Assembly (NCBI RefSeq): GCF_024585265.1
Contig: NZ_CP036533.1
Coordinates: 5,651,001-5,715,000 of the forward strand
Reading direction: 5' to 3'
Length of the DNA stretch: 64,000 nt
From: Bradyrhizobium sp. WBAH42
GTDB taxonomy: Bacteria; Pseudomonadota; Alphaproteobacteria; Rhizobiales; Xanthobacteraceae
A program made the translations under genes and the position numbers. Positions 12,005-22,430 of the stretch are shown here, piece after piece. The notes below the pieces were generated by a model. The model was not told the DNA's origin and did no database searches. It saw only the letters and a list, made by a program, of their open reading frames with translations. Positions within the stretch are counted from its first letter, which is position 1, and the number at the start of each line of letters is the position of its first letter.

Positions 12005-12268
12005 CTTGCGAATATCTCCACCGCCGCAGCCTTTTGGCGGGCTACGGGCGGGTCTGGTGTGGCGGTCGGAAGCACGCGCGATCTACCACATCGCCCGCAA
12101 CAGGCCAAGCATTTGCGGGTCGGGCCTGATATTTATGCAAGATATGGTGGGATTGGGGGGGTCAGCCCGGGAGCGGTTTTGCAAGACCCCTGCCCATCAA
12201 TATTCGGGTGGGGCCGCTTTGGGCCTCATCCTTTGCCAGCTGCCATCGGGCGCAGCCGGCGCCCCTCC

Positions 12269-12490
12269 TCACAGCCCCGTATACCCCGCTTTCACCGGGT
12301 CGACGCTGCCGTCGAGCTGGCGCAGATAGGTCAGGCCGCAGACGGTCAACCTGTGGGTGTCGGTCTCGCCGGCCTCCATCAGGATATTGAGGTAATTCGT
12401 GACCTTTTCACGCGCCTCGGCGCTGGCCGCCGCGGTGCGGTTGGCGAGCAGGTCATAGGTCTGCATGATGCGGTCGATGGCGGCTTCCAT
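12269..12490 (-). CDS. Small hypothetical protein, 73 aa
   Basis: Not recognised as a named family. The protein starts MEAAIDRIMQTYDLLANRT and continues with AREKVTNYLNILMEAGETD, which predicts two helices, then a Cys-containing THRLTVCGLTYLRQLDG segment. The ATG at 12490 has a good AGAGGA seven bases upstream; the frame stays open further up but that part overlaps the next gene and looks like low-quality coding sequence. It follows the other small gene (stop at 12528) by 37 bases, so the two are probably co-transcribed. Confidence 0.7.
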   Translation of the reverse strand: MEAAIDRIMQTYDLLANRTAAASAEAREKVTNYLNILMEAGETDTHRLTVCGLTYLRQLDGSVDPVKAGYTGL

Positions 12491-12527
12491 GGCATCCTCT
12501 GGTTCGTCGGGATCTTGGGGGTTTTGA

Positions 12528-12764
12528 TCAGGCAACCGCTCTAGCCTCGGTCTGCGCCTGGAACCGGGCGATGGCCTTGTTGGCCAGCCTGATCTTGTTG
12601 AATTCGCCCTGTTGAAGCAGCTTGACGACCAGGCCGAGCAGGCGTTCATCGGTGACGAGAGTGTCCGGGATCGCCCCGGAGCGGCGAAGGTAGTTTGCGG
12701 CGATGGCATAGGCCTCGCTGACGAGTTCCACGTTCATCACCTGAAGCCCGCGCTCGACCAGCAT
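12528..12764 (-). CDS. Small hypothetical protein, 78 aa
   Basis: Not recognised. A helical, Leu/Ala-rich protein beginning MLVERGLQVMNVELVSEAYAI with a later LGLVVKLLQQGEFNKIRLANKAIARF segment; no signal peptide or membrane span is seen. The start at 12764 is preceded by GGAG at eight bases. An upstream ATG would add 30 residues, but they look random and lack a ribosome site. It lies 199 bases downstream of the ldtR stop, and with the 73-residue gene forms a two-gene unit. Confidence 0.7.
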   Translation of the reverse strand: MLVERGLQVMNVELVSEAYAIAANYLRRSGAIPDTLVTDERLLGLVVKLLQQGEFNKIRLANKAIARFQAQTEARAVA

Positions 12765-12963
12765 CGACGTTTCTCCGATCCGAAGGAGATAAGCGCCGAG
12801 CCGGGAACTGGTTCCTGGCAGCCAGGGATTTTTTCGCAGGTGCAAAAACATCAACGCACCGGTCCGGGGGCAACTCCGGACCGGCGCGCTTGGGGAAGTC
12901 AGGCACGTTCGGGAGGGCTGCCGGTCTTGTTGCGGGCCGGCTTCGCCCTGATCCCATTAAAAC

Positions 12964-13482
12964 TCAGAGGCGATAGAGGATCTGGTCGGTCCAGAACCGC
13001 TCGAGACGGTGCAGCGACTTGTTGAGGGTCGCGAACTCGTCGCCGGAGATGCCGCCGACCTGCTCCACCGTCTTGACGTGCTTCTGGTAGAGCGCGTCGA
13101 CGATGCGACGGACTTCCTGGCCCTGCGGGGTCAGGCGGATGCGCACCGAGCGGCGATCGACGCGCGAGCGCTGATGATCGAGGAAGCCGAGCTCGACGAG
13201 CTTCTTCAGATTGTAGGAGACGTTGGAGCCGAGATAGTAACCGCGCGTGCGCAATTCGCCCGCGGTCAGCTCCTTGTCGCCGATGTTGTAGAGCAAGAGC
13301 GCCTGGACCGAGTTGATGTCCGCACGGCCGCGGCGATCGAATTCGTCCTTGATCACGTCGAGGAGCCGGCGATGCAGCCGCTCCACCAGAGTCAAAGCTT
13401 CCAGATAGAGCGACTGCACCGAACCCTGCTGGCCGGAGACGCGCTCTGCGGTATCTGCCGCAGTTGCGACGGCTTTCATCAT
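12964..13482 (-). CDS. ldtR: MarR-family regulator, LdtR-like
   Basis: A 172-residue winged-helix protein. It has long N-terminal helices (LYLEALTLVERLHRRLLDVIK), a recognition region LRTRGYYLGSNVSYNLKKLVELGFL and a wing RSRVDRRSVRIRLTPQGQE, then a C-terminal dimerisation helix ending RFWTDQILYRL. This resembles LdtR, the MarR regulator of L,D-transpeptidase expression and osmotic stress in Liberibacter and related Rhizobiales. That name rests on remembered similarity and is less certain than the MarR assignment. Two ATGs lie in tandem at 13482 and 13479. A palindrome just upstream may be its own operator. Confidence 0.85.
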   Translation of the reverse strand: MMKAVATAADTAERVSGQQGSVQSLYLEALTLVERLHRRLLDVIKDEFDRRGRADINSVQALLLYNIGDKELTAGELRTRGYYLGSNVSYNLKKLVELGFLDHQRSRVDRRSVRIRLTPQGQEVRRIVDALYQKHVKTVEQVGGISGDEFATLNKSLHRLERFWTDQILYRL

Positions 13483-13496
13483 GACACTTCCCCTGT

Positions 13497-13513
13497 TGTC
13501 GTTTTTATCGACA
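13497..13513. promoter_or_regulatory. Candidate MarR/LdtR operator upstream of ldtR
   Basis: A perfect inverted repeat TGTCG-N7-CGACA, ending 15 bases before the ldtR ATG. A third CGAC lies 12 bases beyond the second, at 13521. Position and symmetry fit an autoregulatory MarR-type site. Protein binding is inference only. Confidence 0.5.
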
Positions 13514-13838
13514 CTTATTCGACGAAACTTGTGTCCCGTCTGATAGCTGCAACTTAAGGGGCGCGTTTGAAGATCGGCTTAAATAAGAGAATAAAGAGAT
13601 CATGAATTTAAGACAGTGAATTGCGCATTAAGCCTGTGCCACAAGCACTTTTCGAAAGCCTCTGTTGACCTTCGCAAGGTCCTGTTCACCCTCCGTCCGC
13701 CCCTGTTGTCGCATTCCAGAACAGCCCCGCCCTGTTTCGAAACGCATGCGTAAGAGCTGTGGCGGAACCGGCTGGTCAATGAAAACTTACCGCGAATTTT
13801 AGGCAACCAGCGGTCAACCAAACGCGCACAACTCCGCT

Positions 13839-13961
13839 CGTGTCCCGGACGAGCGAAGCGAAGATCCGGGACCCAAAGCCACAAACGAGATGTCGGAGAG
13901 ATGGGCCCCGGCTCTGCAACGCATCACGCCGCAAGCGCGGCGCGCTGCGTCCGGGGCACGA
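13839..13961. repeat. Palindromic intergenic repeat, family B
   Basis: The left arm reads CGTGTCCCGGACGAGCGAAG and the right arm GCGCTGCGTCCGGGGCACG, with an inner GGGCCCCGGCTCTGCAACGC block. A second full copy is at 33366-33501. A short remnant with TCCGGGTCCCGGCTCTGCG lies after hemB near 15680. Confidence 0.8.
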
Positions 13962-13987
13962 GAGCATCTATCCAAGCCGTTGCCGCG

Positions 13988-15663
<1,676 letters not shown>

Positions 15664-15751
15664 TCCCACTTGCGGGCGTCCGGGTCCCGGCTCTGCGCGG
15701 CGCTTGTCGGGACGCGAGGGCAGAGTTGCCCGCACCTTACCGCTGCAACAC

Positions 15752-16387
15752 TCAACCCGCCGCTTGCGCGTTCGGCTGAGGCCCGCACAACGGACGCAGC
15801 GCCTCGCGCTGCTCGCGCGACAGCACGGTGATTGGATAGATCGGCTCGCGCGTCGCCCGCTTGAAGAACGGATGCGGCGATGCCTTCCCCCGCAGCTTCC
15901 ATGCCAGCACCTTGCCGATGGCGCGCAGGATGAGAGAAAGATTAAGTCCCGTCGCGCCCGCTGGTGGCTCGCCGACCGCGTACTTGCCGAGAATGGCGCC
16001 GATCGGCGCTCCCGCGACTTCGTCGACCGCCGGCGTGCCACCCTCGAACGCCTGCGCGATGATGCCGACGAAGGGAATGCTCGGCGAAAGGGTGTTGCCG
16101 ACCGGTGTGTTGCAGCAGCTTGCATACCATCGATAAAGGCCTTTCGGGGTCAGCCGCACCCCCGCGATCCGGTCCTGCCCCTGCACGAATGTAAGCGTCG
16201 ATGGCGCGACCTGGACAATGTCGCTGCCGCCTTTCGCATTCAACAGATCGGCGCGACCGAGCTGGTGTGCAAAGGCCTGGCAGTCGTCGCAGTAGCAGAC
16301 CACGCGATTGACGGTCTGCCGCGACACGCCCGTGACGACGGCGCAGACCCCGCCACAGCGGCAACGCAATTCGATCTGACGATCCAT
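15752..16387 (-). CDS. GFA-fold zinc protein, DUF6151-like
   Basis: A 211-residue protein starting MDRQIELRCRCGGVCAVV. The zinc-binding CxCG pattern at residues 9-12, then VVCYCDDCQAFAHQLG and a later Cys-rich WYASCCNTPVGN, match the fold of glutathione-dependent formaldehyde-activating (GFA) proteins; I recall the subfamily as DUF6151. The motif order CxCG, CYCxxCQ, CCNTP keeps the cysteines that hold zinc. The substrate is unknown. The ATG at 16387 has AGGAACG upstream; the open frame continues 165 bases further but those residues look random. It is divergent from the RDD gene. Confidence 0.75.
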   Translation of the reverse strand: MDRQIELRCRCGGVCAVVTGVSRQTVNRVVCYCDDCQAFAHQLGRADLLNAKGGSDIVQVAPSTLTFVQGQDRIAGVRLTPKGLYRWYASCCNTPVGNTLSPSIPFVGIIAQAFEGGTPAVDEVAGAPIGAILGKYAVGEPPAGATGLNLSLILRAIGKVLAWKLRGKASPHPFFKRATREPIYPITVLSREQREALRPLCGPQPNAQAAG

Positions 16388-16570
16388 TGAAAATCGTTCC
16401 TGTGAGGGATCACCCCGCCCCAGCATGGTGCAAATCACGGACCGCGCAAGCGGCCACGGCCGCCGAATCGCCGGAATATTTTGCGGTGGTACTGGGCCGA
16501 CAGCCTTGGCGTGCGGCCTGGCTGTTCCCATGTGCTGCGGTGAGATATCCAAAAGCGGAAGGGGAAGCTC

Positions 16571-17119
16571 GTGTCATATTCTGGTTCGCCAAATGACGGC
16601 GGCGCCTGGCGCAATGACGGCGCCATGCAACCGCACGCCTACGACCCCGACCTGCATCCGGACCTGTTCCGGGGCGTCGCGACGCGGCGGGTGTTCGCCT
16701 TCCTGATCGACATGGTCGTGATCTCGGTCCCGGTGATCCTCGGCTACATCTTCATCGCCTTGTTCGGCGTGGTCACCCTCGGCATCGGCTGGGCGCTGTT
16801 CTGGATCGCCTGGCCGGCCTCCGTGATCTGGGCCATCGTCTATTACGGCGCCAGCATCGGCGGTCCGTCCTCCGCCACGGTCGGCATGCGCCTGATGGAC
16901 CTGGAGCTGCGCACCTGGTACGGCGCGCCTGGCTATTTCGTGCTCGGCGCCACCCATGCCGTGCTGTTCTGGGTGACGGTCTCGTTCCTGTCGCCATTCG
17001 TGGTGCTGGTCGGCCTGTTCAACGGCCGCCGTCGCCTGCTGCACGACTTCGTGCTGGGAACGGTCGTAATCAACAATTCGGTTCGCATACCCGCACCCCA
17101 GGCGGCGCGGACGTGGTGA
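16571..17119 (+). CDS. RDD family membrane protein
   Basis: A 182-residue protein. The domain opens with RGVATRRVFAFLIDMVVISVPVIL at residues 35-58, which contains the R...D pair that gives RDD its name, and continues with SIGGPSSATVGMRLMDLELR. About four membrane helices are predicted. Function is not known for most members; some act in ion or sodium-proton transport. The start is GTG at 16571, preceded by GGGGAAG. The bpt gene begins 68 bases downstream, so the two may be co-transcribed. Confidence 0.85.
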   Translation: MSYSGSPNDGGAWRNDGAMQPHAYDPDLHPDLFRGVATRRVFAFLIDMVVISVPVILGYIFIALFGVVTLGIGWALFWIAWPASVIWAIVYYGASIGGPSSATVGMRLMDLELRTWYGAPGYFVLGATHAVLFWVTVSFLSPFVVLVGLFNGRRRLLHDFVLGTVVINNSVRIPAPQAARTW

Positions 17120-17187
17120 GCTAATCGATTGACCGGGGGCTTCTGGAGCGCGATGCTGATGCCTGTTTTGGAGGCCCACGACGTCCC

Positions 17188-17964
17188 TTGACCCAGCACT
17201 CGCGCGACACCCCCCAGTTTTACCTCACGGCGCCCTCGCCCTGCCCGTATCTGCCGGGCCGGCATGAGCGCAAGGTGTTTACGCACCTCGTGGGGGACCG
17301 CGCCGGTGATCTCAACGACCTGCTGACCCATGGCGGCTTCCGCCGCAGCCAGTCGATCGCCTACCGGCCGGCCTGCGACCAGTGCCGGGCCTGCGTCTCG
17401 GTCCGGGTCATCGCCAACGAGTTCCGCCCCTCGCGCAACTTCCGCAAGGTGATGGCCCGCAACGCCGACATCATCGGCGAGCAGCGCAGCGCAGTGCCGA
17501 CCTCCGAGCAATATTCGGTGTTCCGCGCCTATCTCGACGCCCGCCACCGCCACGGGGGCATGGCCGACATGACCGTGCTCGACTACGCCATGATGGTCGA
17601 GGACAGCCATGTCGAGACCCGCATCATCGAATACCGCAAGCGCGGTCCCGACAGCGGCATCACCGGCCGCGGCGAGGAGCTGATCGCGGTAGCGCTCACG
17701 GACGTCCTCAGCGACGGCCTGTCGATGGTCTATTCGTTCTTCGATCCTGGCCAGGTCAGCCGCTCGATGGGCACCTTCATGATCCTCGACCACATCGCGC
17801 GCGCGCGACGTCAGGGCCTGCCTTACGTCTATCTCGGCTACTGGATCGAGGGCTCCAAGAAGATGGACTACAAGGCCCGCTTCCTGCCGCAGCAGCGCCT
17901 TGCCCCGTCAGGCTGGCTTCGGGTCGATGCTCAGGGCGATACGGCATCCGAGCCGCAGGACTAA
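17188..17964 (+). CDS. bpt: Aspartate/glutamate leucyltransferase (arginyltransferase family)
   Basis: Bpt transfers leucine from leucyl-tRNA to N-terminal Asp or Glu, turning the protein into an N-degron for ClpS/ClpAP. The 258-residue product has the ATE N-terminal signature [14 protein letters not shown], the cysteine pair [16 protein letters not shown], and the C-terminal part with YSFFDP and [20 protein letters not shown]. The start is TTG at 17188, with GGAGG 13 bases before it, a rather long spacing; no ATG is close by. Residue choice (Leu, not Arg) is inferred from the bacterial Bpt group. Confidence 0.93.
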   Translation: MTQHSRDTPQFYLTAPSPCPYLPGRHERKVFTHLVGDRAGDLNDLLTHGGFRRSQSIAYRPACDQCRACVSVRVIANEFRPSRNFRKVMARNADIIGEQRSAVPTSEQYSVFRAYLDARHRHGGMADMTVLDYAMMVEDSHVETRIIEYRKRGPDSGITGRGEELIAVALTDVLSDGLSMVYSFFDPGQVSRSMGTFMILDHIARARRQGLPYVYLGYWIEGSKKMDYKARFLPQQRLAPSGWLRVDAQGDTASEPQD

Positions 17965-17989
17965 GCTCAGCTAACGCGCACTCGCTCTC

Positions 17990-18093
17990 CGTCATGCCCC
18001 GCGAAGGCGGGGCATCCAGCACGCCGCAGCTTCGCGGTTCTATCGCAGGCCTCACGAAGTACTGGATCGCCCGCCTTCGCGGGCGATGACAGC
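17990..18093. repeat. Palindromic intergenic repeat, family C
   Basis: The arms read CGTCATGCCCCGCGAAGGCG and CGGGCGATGACAGC, with inner GGCATCCAGCACGCCGCAGC and GTACTGGATCGCC. It lies between the convergent bpt and mntH genes and could fold in both mRNAs. Confidence 0.85.
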
Positions 18094-18109
18094 AACGTGG
18101 CGGCGCCAC

Positions 18110-19462
18110 TCAGCCGAACAGCGTATCGGCCAGCAGCTTCACGTTCAAAATCACGATAACGCCGGCGACGATCCAGGCGACCGCGGCGACCGATGTCGGT
18201 ATCGCAAACTGGCCCATCTTGCGGCGGTCGGAGACGAAGCGGACCAGCGGGATCACCGCAAAAGGCAGCTGCATTGACAGCACGACCTGGCTGAACACCA
18301 GCAAATCCGCCGTGCCGCGCTCGCCATAGATCGCCGTGACGATGATCACGGGGACAATGGCAATGCCGCGCGTGAGCAGGCGGCGCGCCCAGCTGGGCAG
18401 GCGCAGGTTGAGAAAGCCCTCCATCACGATCTGGCCGGCGAGCGTCGCGGTGACCGTCGAATTGAGGCCCGAGGCGAGCAGCGCCACCGCGAACAGCGTC
18501 GAGGCGACGCCGAGCCCGAGCAACGGCGACAACAGCTCGAAGGCCTGTCCGATCTCGGCGACGTCGGAATGACCGCTTTTGTGGAAGGTCGCGGCGGCCA
18601 CGACGAGGATCGCTGCATTGATGAACAGCGCCAGCATCAGTGCGATGGTCGAGTCCGTCGTCGCCCATTTGATCGCTTCGCGCCGGCCGGTGTCGTTGCG
18701 CTCATAGGCGCGCGTCTGCACGATCGAGGAGTGCAGGTAGAGGTTATGCGGCATCACGGTGGCGCCGATGATGCCGATCGCGATGTAGAGCATGTCGGAA
18801 TTGGTGAAGATCTCGCTCTTCGGCACGAAGCCGCGCAAGACCTCCGCCACCGGCGGAGCGGCCGCCGCGATCTGAACCACGAAGCAGACCGCGATCACCG
18901 CCAGCAGCGCGATGACGAAAGCCTCCAGGAAGCGGAAACCACGGTTCATCAGAATCAGAAGCAGGAACGCATCGAGCGCGGCGAGCAATGCGCCGCCGAT
19001 CAGGGGAATGCCGAATAGAAGTTTCAATGCGATCGCCGTGCCGATCACCTCGGCGAGATCGCAGGCGATGATCGCCGCCTCACAGGCGAGCCAGAGCAGG
19101 AAGTTCACCGCCGGCGAATAGGTGGCGCGGCAGGCCTGGGCGAGATCGCGGTCGGTGACAATGCCGAGCCGCGCCGCCAGCGACTGGAGCAGGATCGCCA
19201 TCAAATTCGAGAGCAGGATGACGGAGAGCAGCGTGTAGCCGAACTTCGACCCGCCGGCGAGGTCGGTCGCCCAATTGCCGGGGTCCATGTAGCCGACCGA
19301 GACGAGGTAGCCCGGCCCGACGAAGGCCAGCAGCCGCCGCCACCATCGGCCCGCGGCGGGAATGGCGACCGTGGAATTGACCTCAGCGAGGCTCTTGGTG
19401 GTGGGCGCATCAGTGCGCCAGCCGGCGACGTCAGGCGTCATGTGGGGTGATCGGGCATCCAT
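18110..19462 (-). CDS. mntH: Nramp-type Mn2+ transporter MntH
   Basis: A 450-residue Nramp protein, the likely high-affinity manganese importer of the inner membrane. The metal-site motif is intact: DPGNWATD in helix 1 (usually DPGN) and [16 protein letters not shown] (MPH) in helix 6. About 11 membrane helices are predicted. The frame could begin 51 bases upstream, but those bases hold an operator-like sequence and a plausible -10 element, so the start at 19462 fits better. That start has no clear ribosome site and nearly coincides with the predicted transcription start, so the mRNA may be leaderless. Confidence 0.93.
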   Translation of the reverse strand: MDARSPHMTPDVAGWRTDAPTTKSLAEVNSTVAIPAAGRWWRRLLAFVGPGYLVSVGYMDPGNWATDLAGGSKFGYTLLSVILLSNLMAILLQSLAARLGIVTDRDLAQACRATYSPAVNFLLWLACEAAIIACDLAEVIGTAIALKLLFGIPLIGGALLAALDAFLLLILMNRGFRFLEAFVIALLAVIAVCFVVQIAAAAPPVAEVLRGFVPKSEIFTNSDMLYIAIGIIGATVMPHNLYLHSSIVQTRAYERNDTGRREAIKWATTDSTIALMLALFINAAILVVAAATFHKSGHSDVAEIGQAFELLSPLLGLGVASTLFAVALLASGLNSTVTATLAGQIVMEGFLNLRLPSWARRLLTRGIAIVPVIIVTAIYGERGTADLLVFSQVVLSMQLPFAVIPLVRFVSDRRKMGQFAIPTSVAAVAWIVAGVIVILNVKLLADTLFG

Positions 19463-19468
19463 ATCGGC

Positions 19469-19514
19469 AGAATACCCAACTTCGTTCTTATTGCAACTCA
19501 TTTGCAACTGCATC
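19469..19514 (-). promoter_or_regulatory. Candidate mntH promoter with TTGCAA operator
   Basis: On the minus strand, -35 TTGCAA (19491-19496) and -10 TATTCT (19469-19474) are 16 bases apart. The -35 overlaps the motif TTGCAAATGAGTTGCAA, two palindromic TTGCAA boxes separated by five bases. Manganese-responsive Fur-family (Mur) control of mntH is known in Bradyrhizobium; that this is the site is inferred. Confidence 0.55.
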
Positions 19515-19633
19515 TAGCGGCAAGTGTTCCCGCCGCGGAGCATGGGGAAATCGCCTCTTGTCGGGAAGCGGGTGGGTTTGGTGGTCGTCGGGGGCCAACA
19601 TTGGCGCAAATTCGCCCTAGCAGGATATGCGCC

Positions 19634-20878
19634 ATGTCAACGCCGCCTCGCCTCCCTGACACCTTCAACCGCCTTGCCTGGTCCAATCTCGCGGCGCAGT
19701 CGGCCGAGCAGATTGCGCTCGCGGCGGCGCCCATCGTGGCCGTGCTGACGCTGGGAGTAGCCGAAGGGCAGACCGGCCTGCTCCAGACCGCGCTCACCCT
19801 GCCCTTCGTCCTGTTCGCCATCCCCGCCGGCGTGCTCGCCGACCGCATCTCCCGCCGCAGGCTGATGGCGAGCGCCGAGGCGCTGCGGGCCGTGGCGCTC
19901 GCAACCGTCGTACTCCTGCTCGCGCTGGGGGCGCTCAATCTGCCGCTGCTGGCCCTGCTCGGCTTCGCCGCCGTGTGCGGCACCGTCGTCTACAGCGTGG
20001 CGGCGCCGGCGCTGGTGCCGTCGCTGGTGAGCTCCGACCTGCTGCCGGCAGCGAATGCGCGCATCGAGCTGGCGCGCACCATCGCCTTCGCCAGCGGCCC
20101 CGCACTCGGCGGTGCGCTGGTGGGATGGTGGGGCGCGAGCCCGGCGTTCGGCTTTGCCGCGGCGCTCTCGGCCATTGCCGTCGTGCTGCTGTCCGGCATC
20201 TACGAGCCCGCGCGTGCGCCGGCGCCGCGGCGGCATCCGCTCCAGGACGTCCGCGAAGGCGCGGCCTTCGTGTTTCACCATCCGCTGCTGCGACCGGTGT
20301 TCATCACCCAGTTCATCTTCAACACCGGCTGGTTCCTGCAGATCGCGGTGTTCGTGCCCTACGCCGTGCGCCATCTCGGCCTGAGCGCTGCTGGTGTCGG
20401 CACGGTGCTGACGATGTACGGCGTCGGCATGGTGATCGGCGCGCTCCTTGCCACGCGCGTGATGCAGCGCATCGCCTTTGGCACCGTGGTCGGGCTCGGC
20501 CCCGTCACCGGCTTCGTCGCCGCCCTGGTGATGGCATCGACGGTGCTGTTCCCCTCGCCCTGGCTCGCGGGCTTGAGCTTCTTCCTGCTCGGCGTCGGCC
20601 CGATCCTGTGGGTGATCTCGACCACGACGCTGCGCCAGTCCGTGACGCCGCCGCGCCTGCTCGGCCGCGTCTCCGCCATCAACATCATGAGCTACGGCGC
20701 CCGCCCGCTCGGCTCGGCGCTGGGCGCGATCGTCGGCGGCTTCTGGAGCGCGGAAGCGTGCCTCTATCTCGCCGCCGCCGTGTTCGGCGTGCAGGCGCTG
20801 GTGATCCTGCTGTCACCGGCGGTGGGACTGGACCGGCAGCCGGCCATGGTGGGAGATGAAGCGGCGGCGCGGTGTTAG
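19634..20878 (+). CDS. MFS transporter, EntS-like
   Basis: A 414-residue major facilitator protein with 12 predicted membrane helices. The loop 2-3 motif reads GVLADRISRRRLM, the family's G-x-x-x-D-R-x-x-R-R signature. The type resembles the MFS_3 group, to which the siderophore exporter EntS belongs, but the substrate cannot be told from sequence. The ATG at 19634 has AGGA eight bases upstream; the frame extends 132 bases more but overlaps the mntH promoter. It is divergent from mntH. Confidence 0.85.
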   Translation: MSTPPRLPDTFNRLAWSNLAAQSAEQIALAAAPIVAVLTLGVAEGQTGLLQTALTLPFVLFAIPAGVLADRISRRRLMASAEALRAVALATVVLLLALGALNLPLLALLGFAAVCGTVVYSVAAPALVPSLVSSDLLPAANARIELARTIAFASGPALGGALVGWWGASPAFGFAAALSAIAVVLLSGIYEPARAPAPRRHPLQDVREGAAFVFHHPLLRPVFITQFIFNTGWFLQIAVFVPYAVRHLGLSAAGVGTVLTMYGVGMVIGALLATRVMQRIAFGTVVGLGPVTGFVAALVMASTVLFPSPWLAGLSFFLLGVGPILWVISTTTLRQSVTPPRLLGRVSAINIMSYGARPLGSALGAIVGGFWSAEACLYLAAAVFGVQALVILLSPAVGLDRQPAMVGDEAAARC

Positions 20879-20885
20879 CCACAGC

Positions 20886-20970
20886 CGTCGTTGCGAAGAG
20901 CGTAGCGACGAAGCAATGCAGGGTCCTCCGTCGGACGAATCTGGATTGCTTCGCTGCGCTCGGAATGACG
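20886..20970. repeat. Palindromic intergenic repeat, family A
   Basis: Left arm CCGTCGTTGCGAAGAGCGTA and right arm GCTGCGCTCGGAATGACG, with inner AAGCAATGCAGGG and CTGGATTGCTTCG. It lies between the convergent MFS and cyclase genes. Compared with 3709-3795 the left arm has diverged. Confidence 0.75.
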
Positions 20971-20992
20971 GCGTATGTTGAGACCGCGGAGA

Positions 20993-22252
20993 CTAACCCG
21001 CCAGATAGCGCTCGTAACTTCCCCTCACCGGCTCGCTCGCATCGACTTCCGGATCAAGCGTATAGAGATCCTGCGCGCGGCCGATGCCGCGCAGCGCGTA
21101 GCGGCCGGTGGAGACGAGGTAGCGGCGACCGGCGGCGTCGAGGCCCTTGTAGAACTCCGACGAAGCCAGCAGCTCGCGATCGACAGAGCGGCTCATCGAA
21201 GCGATGCGGCTGACCTCGTTGACGGTCGGGCCGACCACGGTGAAATCAAGCCGGTCCTCGCTGCCGATATTGCCGTAGAAGACCTCGCCGACATGCAGGC
21301 CGATATAGGCCGACGTGGTCGGACGGCCCTCCGCTGCCCGCCGCTCGTTCAGCGCGGCGACGTTCTTGCGGAACAGGTGCTCGGCGCGGAGCGCCGCACG
21401 CCGCGCATCCGCCATGTCCTCGCCCCAGAACATCGCGAGCACGCCGTCGCCGATCAGCTTCAGCACGTCGCCGCCGGCTTCGTGAATCGGATCGATCACG
21501 GCCTGCGCATAGTCGTTGAGGAATGGAATGATCTCGTCGGGCCCGATGCTCTCGCTGATCCCCGTCGAGCCGCGCAAATCCGAATACCACAGCACGGCGT
21601 TGATGCGCTCGGTGACGCCGCGCGAGATGCGCCCGCGCAGCACCTGCTCGGAGGCGTCACGGCCGAGATAGACCCGGCCGAGCGTGCGCGCGATGTCGAC
21701 CTGCTGCGCTGACTTGATCGCAAGCCCCAGCACCGGAACCAGATCGCGCAGCGCTTCCAGCTCCAGTCCGGAGAAACCGCTCTCGCGGCGGGTGGTCCAG
21801 CAGGAATAGAGGCAATCCATCAGGCCGAGCGCGCCGTTCTCGCCGAAGCGGTGGACGAAGGCGAGATAGTGCTTGTGGCCCTTCTCGGCGAGCTCGCCGA
21901 TCTGCGAGAAATCCATCGACGGCGCATCGGCGAGATCGATCACCATCTCGTCGTCGCCATTCTCGAGCATGTGGAAGAACACCGAGCGGCGCCAGCTCTT
22001 GGCGGCGTCGCCGTCTGCGGTCGAGCCGTATTCGAAGGCATCGCTCTCGTTGCTGGGACGATCGCTCCAGCGGAAGCCGCGGCCCTCATAGATCGGATGC
22101 AGCGTGTCGATGACGACGAGGCCACGCGACAGTTCCAGCCCCTCGGCGCAGCAGCGCTCGCAGAAGCCGCGGAGCAGTTCATTTTCAGGCAGGCCCGTGA
22201 GCCCCTGGCCGGTCAGCCAGTTCATCAGCGAAAGGCGCGAGGTCAATTGCAT
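20993..22252 (-). CDS. Class III adenylate/guanylate cyclase
   Basis: A 419-residue protein. The C-terminal catalytic domain (about residues 205-400) shows LWYSDLRGSTGIS with the first metal Asp, LIGDGVLAMFWG with the second metal Asp, and DFTVVGPTVNEVSRIA with the transition-state Asn and Arg. All metal and catalytic positions I can see are kept, so it should be active; cAMP versus cGMP cannot be decided. The N-terminal half, about 200 residues, has no membrane span and no sensor domain I recognise; it has two close Cys (ERCCAEG). The enzyme is probably cytoplasmic. Confidence 0.9.
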   Translation of the reverse strand: MQLTSRLSLMNWLTGQGLTGLPENELLRGFCERCCAEGLELSRGLVVIDTLHPIYEGRGFRWSDRPSNESDAFEYGSTADGDAAKSWRRSVFFHMLENGDDEMVIDLADAPSMDFSQIGELAEKGHKHYLAFVHRFGENGALGLMDCLYSCWTTRRESGFSGLELEALRDLVPVLGLAIKSAQQVDIARTLGRVYLGRDASEQVLRGRISRGVTERINAVLWYSDLRGSTGISESIGPDEIIPFLNDYAQAVIDPIHEAGGDVLKLIGDGVLAMFWGEDMADARRAALRAEHLFRKNVAALNERRAAEGRPTTSAYIGLHVGEVFYGNIGSEDRLDFTVVGPTVNEVSRIASMSRSVDRELLASSEFYKGLDAAGRRYLVSTGRYALRGIGRAQDLYTLDPEVDASEPVRGSYERYLAG

Positions 22253-22430
22253 GCGCCATTATGGCGTGCATTCGTGACGGGCGAAAGGCGCAAGCCACGC
22301 GTAAGCCGAGCGCGAGGTTCCCCCTCCCGCGCAGGTCGAATATGCCGCAGCCCCGGTTGACGCACTCGCCGCGCGGGCGGCAAATGCTCATGATGATGAC
22401 GTTGCCGGCCAGAATCGGAAGCATGCGCAG

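Larger units (their letters stand above)
13483..13987. other. Gene-free stretch between ldtR and the DUF6163 gene
   Basis: About 500 bases without a convincing gene. The ldtR promoter and candidate operator must lie at its left end; an AT-rich tract at 13570-13620 follows. A family B repeat occupies 13839-13961. The remaining frames are short, without good ribosome sites, and are judged noncoding. Confidence 0.7.

Noticed and set aside
12005..12268. Possible riboswitch upstream of glyA
   Set aside because: The leader has G-rich and C-rich words but no pattern of a known glycine, SAM or THF riboswitch that I could recognise.
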